Origin: Thecamonas trahens ATCC 50062
Lineage: Eukaryota > Apusozoa > Apusomonadida > Apusomonadidae
Assembly: GCF_000142905.1 (NCBI RefSeq)
Contig: NW_013657655.1
Coordinates: 345,209-378,650, forward strand
Length of the DNA stretch: 33,442 bases
Direction of reading: 5' to 3'
Of this stretch, positions 25,547 through 33,442 are shown piece by piece; within the stretch, counting starts at the first letter, position 1, and every line of letters begins with the position of its first letter. Both the position numbers and the translations under genes were made by a program. The notes under the pieces are model-generated. The model had not been told where the DNA came from. It did not search any database and saw only the letters and a program-made list of their open reading frames with translations.

Positions 25547-28445
25547 TCACTTGCGCTTCTGGCGCTTGCTTGCGCTTCCGCTGGCGGACTGTGCCCCCGC
25601 ATCGCGCTTGCGCTTGGCGCGGACAGCGTTAAAGACAGTGCGGAGGTGAGCGATTTCCTCGCGCTGGGCAGCAAGCGAAGCAGCGGTGAGCTGTGCGTCG
25701 ACGACAGCGGCGGCGGCCCGGCGGGAAGCAAGCCACGAGCCAAAGATGCGGGTCGACTTGGGCGGCAGGACGCGGGCGTCAGCGATAGGCGCAGCGACGG
25801 CCGAGACCGGGCCGACGTCGTGCTCGCCGTCTGTGGGGAGGAAGAAGAACCTGTGGGCACCCTTCGACTTCTTGGCCCAGCGGCGCATGATGCGCGAGAG
25901 CGAGTGGGCGCCGGGCTTGGGGATGGCAGGGTTGAACGTGCCCTTGGAGACGTCGTAGACGTTGACAAACTTGGTGGCCTTGATGGAAGACTGGCGGACC
26001 GGGATGGGCTCAAGGGCGACGGCAGCAGCGGCCATGGAGCGGACCTTGGGGTGCCAGTGCGAGTTGGCAAGAGCCATGAGCTCGAAGAGGGTGGCGGCAA
26101 GGCCGTTGGCGTGGTGCGGATCGTCGACCTCGTCGTCAAAGGCGCCCATCGAGGTCTTCTCCGACTCGAGCAGCTGGTGGAGGAGCGGGGCCTTGAGCAT
26201 GACCTTGCGGATCATCCAGATGATGGAGATGGTAAATCCAACAGGGGTCACCGTCGCTAGCGAGGCCATGCGCTTGAGGATGGCAGCAACGCGGGGAGCG
26301 GCAAGCTCGCGGCCGAGGTGGGCAAAGGCGCGCTCGAGGTTGGTGAGGATCGAGGTGAGTGTCGGCTGGAGCGCAGCACGCTGGGCAGTGGTGGCGGCCG
26401 CAACGACCTCGCCGCGGACCTCGGCGAGGGTGGTGTAGAGGCCGATGTAAAAGTCCTTGAGGTCGACCTGGAAGGCCGAGCCAAGGCCGTCGACAAGGCC
26501 GAGGGCGGTATGGATGGCATAACAGCGGGCAACGAGGCGGATCGAGGTGTCGGCGACGATGGCGGCCAGAGCGGCAAAGAGGTCGCCGGTAAACTCGACG
26601 TTGACCAGATGGGCATGCTTCTCGAGGCCGGCCAGGACAGCCGGAAGGAGGCGCGAGTGCGGCGCCTTCTTGAGGACGCGGAAGTAGGCGAGCATGATGC
26701 GCGAGAGGATGTCGGTCTGCAGCAGCTGGCGCTCGTACTTGCTGACCTCGGCTGACTCCTTGGCGAGTGCCATCTCGCGCTTGCGGCGGGCCTTCAGCTC
26801 CTTGCGCTGCTTGCCGGAGAGATGCGGCTGGAGGACCTCGTCGATGGAGCGGCGCTGGCCGTCGAGGGTGACGGCCTGCGGAACAGCGTCGAGCAGGCGG
26901 AGCTCGCCAAACAGCTGGACGAGCTTGGGCGACGCCGAAAACTTCTTGGCCTGCATCAGCGAGGCAATAAGGCCGATGGCGGCGAGTGTGATCTCCTTCT
27001 CGCCGTCGACGTCAAAGACCTCGACCATGGCGTCGTAGCACTGGCTCGAGATGCGCTCGTTCTTCGAGTTGACGCCGCGGAGGATCCACTTGATGAGGTC
27101 GGTGGAAAAGTTAAAGTGCGGCTTGTGGATGACCAGGGTGCAGACCGAGGTGACGTAGAGCTTTGCATCGACGCGGGCGGCGGGGGAGATGGCAGCCTCG
27201 TCAGCGTAGTTGACGGCACGGAACACGTCGTCCATCCGCTTGTCGAGGAGCTGCACAAAGGCCTGGTACGAGTGGACGAGGCCCTGCTCCGAAGCGCGCT
27301 GTGCGGAGACAGCCTTGGACACCTTGACCGACGTCTCATGGTCCGTCAGCGTCCGAATACGATAGCCCGGCAGGATGTCCTTGTACACGGTGGTGAGGCC
27401 GGCAACGGCATACCGCTGGACAACCGGATCACGGTCGCTCTGCGCGAGCTGCAGCATCTCGTCAAGTCCGTGAATGTGGCTCTCTGGCGCCTCGAGCAGA
27501 AGCTGCACGCCCTCGGCAATGTCGCGCTTGCGCTTGGCAAGAAGCCGGTTGCGCTTGTGGCGAGCGGCAGCCTCCGAGAGAACCTTGGTCTTCTCGCCGG
27601 CCTGGTCGTCGTTGTCGCCTTGGAGCGAGCCATCACCGCTCTCGCTCTCGGACGCCTCCTCCATGGCCTCGGGCTCCAGCGCGTACATCGACGGCTGGGC
27701 CTCGACGTCAACCAGCTTCCCTGATCGGGTCACGGTCGGCAGTTTGCCCTTCTCGGACGGCTGGGCCCACGAGGTGGCGCGGCGGATGCCGATGTCGCCA
27801 AGATCGTCGTCGTCGGCGGTGGCGGCTGTGCCCACAGCGGCAGCATGATTCGACACAGCATCGGCCGAGTCCGACTCGGACTCGCCGTCATCAAACACCT
27901 CGCCGGTGGCGCGGAGGAGCGAGCGCATGGCGCTGACGTTGACGTCGGTGAGCATGTCGTCGTCGCTCGAGTCGTCGTCGCTCTGTGCGCCTGTAGCTCC
28001 ACGTTCGAAATCGGTGTCGTCCAGCACCATCATCTTGTTCTTCTTACGCTTCTTGAGCTTGAGATCCATCTTCCGAGCTTGCTTCTCCTTGCGCTTCTTC
28101 TGCGCTGCCGTCATGTCTTTGCGCACCATTCTCCGGATCTTCATGCTCGGCTTGGCTCCACCGAGCGAGCGGAGGAGCGGATGCTGATCGGGAGCAAGCT
28201 CCTTGTTCCGAATCATCCTCTGCTTCTTTTCCTGCTGCACCTTTCGTGCCGGACGAGGCAGAGCATGCGTTCTTGCCGCCTTGGTCGCCTTCTTATTCCT
28301 CACCTTGAGCGAGGCCTGCCGCTTCTTGGCCGCCACACGACCCTTGGAGCCGCCCTGTGTGGAACGTTGGAGGTGAGTGTGAACATGGCAGGGGAAACGG
28401 GATAAGGAGGGGAGGGGAGGGGGGAGCGAGGAGGAGGCGTACCAT
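25547..28445 (-). CDS. NOC3: Nucleolar complex protein 3 (NOC3/NOC3L homologue), 2 exons
   Basis: The long frame begins with a GTG-containing codon at 28336 and has no ATG at its 5' end. I splice an 88-base intron (28442-28355, GTACGC...CCACACAG) to a first exon whose coding part is only the ATG at 28445-28443, giving MGGSKGRVAAKKRQASLK and 936 residues. NOC3 features: a Lys/Arg-rich N-terminus, acidic Ser/Asp blocks (~120-160), the NOC3 N-terminal domain ~275-345 (VYKDILPGYRIRTLTDHE), and the CBF/Mak21 region with YFRVLKKAPHSRLLPAVL and HAHLVNVEF near ~555-600. The C-terminus ends in a basic SASKRQKRK. NOC3 pairs with NOC2 in pre-60S assembly and nuclear transport, and in yeast also takes part in replication licensing. 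It converges on the PI3K gene with 40 bases between stops and is divergent from UTP14. Confidence 0.95.
28355..28442 (-). other. Intron directly after the NOC3 initiator ATG
   Basis: 88 bases, GTACGC at the donor and CCACACAG at the acceptor, C-rich on the coding strand. The first exon contributes only the ATG, so removing the intron changes nothing but the start. Without it the frame has no ATG in this region. Confidence 0.75.
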
Positions 28446-29776
28446 GTGATCAGTGGATGGGTGGAAGAGAGTGGGGTGGAGGTGGAGGAGGCCGGCAGGG
28501 GGGAGGGAGTGGGAGCGAGGATGAGGGAGGATGAGTGGATGGATGGGTGGGAGTTTCAGGGGAGGGGGGGGGGGGGGGGTTGATGGTGGGGATGAAGGCA
28601 TGCGATAAAAGCGTGCGATGGGCGCGGGATGGGGATGGGTTTGGCGTTGGTGAGGAGAAGGAGGGGGAAAGAGTGGGGGGAGGAGGAGGGGAGGGGGAGG
28701 GGGGGGGAGGGGAACTTCGATCATCGTCTACATGGATGGGGGGAGGGAGGTAGGAGAGGGAGATCGGATCGGGAGATCACGACAAGATGGTCTAGATTAA
28801 GTGAGTGGTAATCATTGTTTCACTCCCACTGTATTACGAGGGTGGGGGTGGGAAGGAGATATACCGGCTTGGAGATGGCAAGACATGAGCATGGTGTGGG
28901 AGGGCTGGCCGGTAAAGATATCCCGCAAAGAAAAAATGAGCCCGTAGCCCGAATCTCTCCTGCCACGCTCATGCCCTCGGTCTTTGCAGCCACGTCGCAG
29001 ACACACAACCAAGTGGCCGTGTGCTATGCATGGGCACCATTGCATGCCGGTGTAAGCGGGGTGCCGACATGGTGGTGGCACTCGGGCTGGCGGGGGTGCC
29101 TGTGTTTGTGGCGACGATGGCTGGTACTGCTGTTTTTTCGGGCGGATCGACACAGCAGATGGGGGGGTGGGAGCATAGACTCCTCCGAAAGGAAGCCTGA
29201 TCATGCGGTACAGCAACTACTCGATTTCGACGAGCACGATGACTGCGGCTGGTGTGGTGGTGGTAGCGAGTGAGAGAAACACGTCGCTGGTGTTGCTCCT
29301 CCTGTGTATTGGATCTGCGCGGCTGAGGAGATGGCGATGCTTCCTATTTGTCTTGTCGGCCACGTTCTCAGCCTGGGACGGGTTCAACCTCACGCCGCGG
29401 ATCGTCGCCTCGGCTCTCGGCTCGGACCACAAGCTGCTGGTTGTCGGGCCGAGTGCGGGCAGCGATACAGCGGCACAAAGTGGGTGTCAAAGCGGATGAC
29501 GAGAGGATGGAATGATCGGTTCAGTTTGGGCCGCTATGATAATGGTTGCTTCGGTCGATCGCCACACTAAGGCAGCCGGTGGCACTCGCCTCCCTCCGCC
29601 GCCAGGACGGCTCCCCAGGTCAACCGTGGCTCGGCAGCCGGCAGCCATCCATCCATCCAAGGCGAGTAGCCAGCGAGGAGGGAGGAGGGCGGGTGACAGG
29701 GCACCACTCGACGCCAGCGATTGCAAGCGGCAACGAGCAGAGGTAGTTGAGGCAGAGTACCTCAGAAGACGGACGT
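28446..29776. promoter_or_regulatory. 1.3-kb divergent spacer between NOC3 and UTP14
   Basis: Expected to hold the promoters of both ribosome-biogenesis genes. 28500-28790 is G-rich with a run of about 17 G at 28564-28580 and purine-rich repeats; two GATGAG words lie at about 28518-28534, which recalls the yeast PAC element but is weak in such sequence. 28800-29776 is less repetitive; it has small frames (for example 29203-29499, 98 codons from a true ATG) without a recognisable domain. The GCGGTACAGC at 29206-29215 is a possible alternative donor for UTP14. No tRNA or other RNA gene was recognised. Confidence 0.4.
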
Positions 29777-32700
29777 ATGGCAGGCGGCAAGAAGGGTGGC
29801 AAGCGGAATAAGGGCGGAAGACGGCGAAGCCATACTTGAGCCACAGCCAACACAACCAACACAAACGCCCAGAGGAGGAGGAGGAGGAGAAGGAGGAGTT
29901 TGAGGCGGCGGCGGCGGCGGTGGACGATAGCTCGCGGGTCGAGGTTCCTGAGTCGTATGAGTTCCAGCTGGCAGAGGACTTTGAGGATGAGGACATCTCG
30001 TCCGATGGCGCTTTTGACTCGGATGACTTTGAAAAGTTCGGAGACCTCGGCGTGCCGGCCGCACGCAAGTCGGCCACGGGCCGCCGCCGCAGGCTCCGGG
30101 CCAACGACATCCGTGACGATGACTTTGATGAGAGCGAGCGCCACATGCTGATGGATCTTTCCGATATGTTTGGTCCGCAGGAGCCGGCTGCCGCGCCGGC
30201 AAAGTCCTCGCGCAAGGCTCGGCGTGAGGCCTCGGCCTCAGCCTCAGCCTCGGGCTCGGGCTCGGAGTCGGCATCGAGCTCAGGCTCGGCAGACATGCTC
30301 TCGGTCGCGTCGGACGACGATGAGTCCGGCTCAGACTCGGGCTCGGGCGGGCTGGCGGCGCGGATCGCGACTCTGGGCAAGCGCGAGGCGCGCAAGACGC
30401 GGCACGCCAAGGTTCTTGTCGACGTGGCCGAGGCATCCGAGTACGGGCTGGGTAATGCCGAGGGAGTGACGCTGGAAGACCTGACGGCGCCGCTCTCCGG
30501 GACCAAGACACTCAACCGGCAGCTCCATGCGCTGCAGTCCGAGAAGGACAAGGTGGCGGCGCCGCTCGACGAGCGTGTGGTGGACAAGATCGAGCGGAGC
30601 GTGAGCTACAAGGAAACGGCTGCGCGAGTCTCGCGGTGGCAGCCGGTCGTCCGGCGCAACCGGCGGGCCGAGACGCTGGACCTCACGCAGGAGCTGGCGC
30701 AGTTCAAGTCGCGGACGGCCGAGTCGCTCGTCGAGCCGAACAAGGGCGCGTCAAAGAACGCGCTCGAGGCGGAGATCAACAAGCTGCTCAAGGCCAACGA
30801 CGTGCGGACGGAGGACGGCGTGCTCCGTGGCGAGGAGCTTGAGCTCCGCAAGGTCAGCAAGGAGGCCGAGGAGCAGCAGCACGCTATCCTCGCCAAGATG
30901 CGCTCCCTGATGTTCTTCCAGGAGGCCAAGAACAAGCGGGTGAAGAAGATCAAGTCAAAGGCGTACCGGAAGATCCTCAAGAAGCGGCGCGAGAAGGAAA
31001 AGGCGGCGCTTCTGGAGGAGCTGATGAAGCTCGATCCGGAGCTTGCGCAGCAGGAGCAGCTCAAGCTGGAGCGCAAGCGGGCGCTCGAACGCATGTCGCT
31101 GCGCAACAAGAACAAGTCTGCGTGGGTCAAGCGCCAGCTGAAGAACACCGCTGGTGTCCGCGAGGCCGCCACCCGCCAGGCTGTCCGCGACCAGCTCACC
31201 ATGGGCGCCGAGCTGAGCAAGCGGATGGCCGGCCTCGGCTCGGGCTCGGACTCGGACTCGGACGCGCCTCGCATGAAGCTCGGAGGCGATGAGTCGGGCT
31301 CAGAGTCTGAGGTTGCCGTCGGCGAGCTGGGACGATCGCAGACGCGCGAGGAAGTGCTCGAGTCGGCCGTGGGCAAGCTGCGGACGCTTGGTTCGGTCAA
31401 CGCCGGCGACGCGCTCGCCGAGCTCGAGGCCGAGGCCGAGTCTGGCGGCAAGAAGGGGCTGTTCCAGATGAAGTTCATGAAGAAGGCCTTCATCCGCAAG
31501 CACCAGGAGACCGAGGCCGCGGCCAAGGAGGTGCTCGCAGAGCTGGAAGCCCAGCTGGAGAACAATGACGACGACTCTGACGACGAGGTGCTCGGCGGAC
31601 GCGGTCAGCTCGCCGGTGCGGTCCGCAAGAACAAGGTCCGCTTTGCCGGGCGGTCCGCCCAGCTCGCCGAGGTGGCGACGGCGAGCGGCGCGTCTAAGAG
31701 CCAGACAGCTGGCGACGTGGCTGTCGACCTTGACGGCGTCGGCGGCAAGCCGATGCAACTTGCCATGGCGCAGTCGGGCGCCACCAAGAGTGCCAAGGAC
31801 GGCTCGCTCAACAAGCGCGACGCCGCGGCCGAGGCCCGCGCCAAGCTCGAGGCTGATCTCGCAGCCGAGCGCGCCTTTGACCGCGCCGTGGCACAGCAGG
31901 AGGCCGCGGCAGAGGCCGCCGGCGCAGGCTCTGGATCCGGCGACAACGCCGGCGGTGCCAACCCGTGGCTTGTGGCAAGCTCGGACATGAAGCGGGCGCA
32001 GCGGAAGAAGCGCACGATGGACAAGGTTGGCAAGCAGCTGGCGGCGGCGCGCGAGGCTGGTGGTGGCGGAAGCCGCACTCAGTCGGTCCTCGACGCCGAG
32101 GGCGCCGGCGACGAGCCGGTTCTCGCGGCCGCGGCCGCGGCAGCTGCCGCCGCCGAGGGCTCGGACGATGAAGCCGGCGGTGCGGCCGGAGGCCAGTTCC
32201 GGCTCACGACCGGCAAGGGCGGTAAGGGCGGCGAGCGGCAGGCGGCGCTTGTGGCCGAGGCCTTTGCCGACGACGATGTGATGGACGAGTTCCGTGCCGA
32301 GAAGGAGTCGCTCGTCGACGAGCAGACCGGCATGACCAAGTACGCTGGCCTCGCTGACGCGCTCGGCCTTGCCGAGAACAAGCCCGGATGGGGCGGCTGG
32401 GTCGGCAAGAACATGAAGCCGATGGAGGCAAAGGCCGACAAGAAGAAGCGGAAGAAGCGCAAGGGCAAGGCACCGCCCAAGTCGCGAGCCAAGCGCAAGC
32501 GCGATGCGCAGCTCGACGCGCTCAAGGCCGCCCACGAGGCCGAGCGCAAGGCCAAGCGGGCCAAGCGGCGCGATACCGGGCTCGACAACGTGTTTATTTC
32601 GGAGAAGAAGGACAAGAAGGTCCTGGCGTACCAGGCCGCGCTCCTCCCGCACGCCTTTGAGTCCAAGCTTGTGTACGACGCTGCGCTGCGGATGCCGCTC

Positions 32701-32871
32701 GGCAAGGACTGGAACTCGACGTCGGGCCACAAGATGCTCACCAAGCCGGAGCTCATCACCAAGATGGGTGTCATGATCAAGCCCATGACCATGACCAAGT
32801 CGATGAAACAGCAGCGCAAGCGTCGCGGTCTGTATGCGCCCAAGAACCGCGGCGGAAAAGACAACGAGTAA
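29777..32871 (+). CDS. UTP14: U3 snoRNP / SSU-processome protein UTP14 homologue
   Basis: The certain coding part runs from about 29873 to the TAA at 32869-32871. UTP14 hallmarks in order: an acidic N-terminus (ISSDGAFDSDDFEKFG); TLEDLTAPLSGTKTLNRQL; KETAARVSRWQPVVRRNRRAE; KNKRVKKIKSKAYRKILKKR; LERMSLRNKNKSAWVKRQ; NPWLVASS; AFADDDVMDEFRAEKE; the conserved NKPGWGGWVG; and the C-terminal DNVFISEKKDKKV and MPLGKDWNSTSGH segments. UTP14 works in 18S pre-rRNA processing and activates the helicase Dhr1/DHX37. The frame is open upstream to a TAA at 29809 but has no ATG there. I propose exon 1 at 29777-29795 (MAGGKK plus one base) and an intron 29796-29872 (GTGGCA...CGCCCAG), giving 1005 residues. 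Alternatives are a single-base assembly error, or a first exon ATGCG at 29203 with a GTACAG donor joined at 29847. Confidence 0.9.
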
Positions 32872-33086
32872 AGCCGTCTACACTCCCCATGCCTTCGCCG
32901 ATCGCCAAGCATGTGCCGACTGCCGACCTGCGACAAGACGGTCAGCCGCCCGCGGCCTCTTGTCCGCCGCCAGCCGCCCGGGGACCGTGGCACTCGACGT
33001 GGTCTGGCGTGTGCGTAGGTAGCCCCTACCTCCCCTCACCACCTTCCCTTCCTTCCCCCTCCAACCACCACCACCACCCCGCCGCC

Positions 33087-33179
33087 ATGGCCATGGCCCC
33101 GTCCTCGACCCGTCCTTCGGACTGGTCAGTCGACCAGGTGTGCGCATGGCTGGCAACAAAGGGTTACGGCTCGCTGCAG
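33087..33179 (+). CDS. First exon of a SAM-domain protein (partial, runs off the window)
   Basis: Starts at ATG 33087 in a Kozak-like context (GCCGCCATGG) and encodes 31 residues, phase 0, ending DWSVDQVCAWLATKGYGSLQ just before a GTACGG donor. WSVDQVCAWL is the first helix of a SAM domain, a protein-protein or RNA interaction module. The rest of the domain must lie in downstream exons outside the window. Nothing else about the protein can be inferred. Confidence 0.7.
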
Positions 33180-33442
33180 GTACGGACAAGCCCCCCCCCC
33201 CACCGCACACACACACCCACACACACACCCACATACACACATACATACATACATACACTATGTGTATCTCTCCCCATCCCCTCCCCCCCCCCCCCTGTCC
33301 CCCCCTCCCCCTCCCCCCTCCCCCCCTCCCTCCCTCCTCCCTTCAATCCTTGCCATGATAGTGGATATTGGTCTGGCTGGGTCACCTCCTGGGTCACCTC
33401 CCCCCCGCTCGCCCTCCGCCTCTCCCCCGTCCCCCTCTCCCC
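33180..33442 (+). other. Start of an intron of the SAM-domain gene, CA- and C-rich
   Basis: Begins GTACGGACAAG, followed by (CA)n and (CATA)n at about 33208-33258, then C-runs and CT-rich sequence to the window end. An AG at about 33359-33360 could be an acceptor, but the reading frame after it does not continue a SAM domain, so the acceptor is probably beyond the window. Confidence 0.6.

Noticed and set aside
29375-29400. tRNA-like B box (GGTTCAACCTC)
   Set aside because: No matching A box or cloverleaf arms upstream, and the surrounding sequence does not fold as a tRNA by eye.
28815-29499. Small plus-strand genes of 152 and 98 codons in the NOC3-UTP14 spacer
   Set aside because: Neither has a recognisable domain or composition like the real genes; the first has no ATG at its start. 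The second begins with ATG but may just be UTP14 upstream sequence.
29487-30587. A 366-codon minus frame opposite the UTP14 N-terminal half
   Set aside because: Made mainly of Ser runs that are the complement of UTP14 acidic stretches; no domain.
31300-32730. A 476-codon open frame on the minus strand opposite UTP14
   Set aside because: The plus strand here shows conserved UTP14 motifs throughout; the antisense frame is Leu/Arg/Gly-rich without domains and is open because of GC-rich third positions.
33340-33400. Second exon of the SAM gene after the AG at about 33360
   Set aside because: The frame that follows reads WILVWLGHLLGHL, which does not continue a SAM domain, and it lies in low-complexity sequence.

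Overview
This looks like a GC-rich, gene-dense nuclear contig from a free-living unicellular eukaryote. The genes are eukaryote-specific: tubby, PLAC8, a class-I-like PI3-kinase with a FYVE finger, a nucleolin-like protein, NOC3, UTP14 and a mitochondrial carrier. Long ORFs are mostly uninterrupted, introns are few and lie near the 5' ends of genes, and the spaces between genes are filled with microsatellites and G- or C-runs. An apusomonad such as Thecamonas trahens would fit in style; this is a guess from gene content and composition, not a match. A 100-N assembly gap lies at 10468-10567.

Layout: 299-1363 (+) divergent SLC25 carrier; 1380-2672 (-) unknown basic, low-complexity, probably nuclear protein; 3180-5163 (-) two-helix membrane protein with a PPxY tail, rebuilt here from two exons; 5315-7504 (-) Ser-rich protein with a TPR-like C-terminus; 8039-9667 (+) tubby/TULP protein in two exons; 9779-10942 (-) PLAC8 protein in two exons with the gap in its intron; 11379-16724 (+) very large type-I membrane protein with an extracellular repeat region, a 31-residue tandem repeat and a C-terminal FN3 domain; 16857-18152 (-) nucleolin-like RNA-binding protein; 19141-20034 (-) RGG plus zinc-knuckle protein with an Aven-like C-terminus; 20590-25506 (+) FYVE-ankyrin-PI3K fusion; 25547-28445 (-) NOC3; 29777-32871 (+) UTP14; 33087 onward (+) first exon of a SAM-domain gene that runs off the window.

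Functional themes: nucleolin-like, NOC3 and UTP14 are all nucleolar ribosome-assembly factors, and NOC3 and UTP14 are divergently transcribed across a shared spacer of about 1.3 kb. Tubby (phosphoinositide binding) and the PI3K fusion (phosphoinositide synthesis plus a PI3P-binding finger) belong to membrane-lipid signalling. The remaining membrane proteins are probably lineage-specific.

The most interesting points are (1) the FYVE-ANK-[ABD-like]-RBD-C2-helical-kinase architecture, (2) a shared 5' splice-site motif GTACG in five of five rebuilt introns, all near gene starts, which also reveals a 15-codon first exon and an initiator-ATG-only exon, (3) the 1781-residue surface protein whose FN3 domain is on the predicted cytosolic side, and (4) a tubby protein that appears to keep an IFT-A-binding-like N-terminal helix. 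No CRISPR, insertion sequence, phage or tRNA was recognised.
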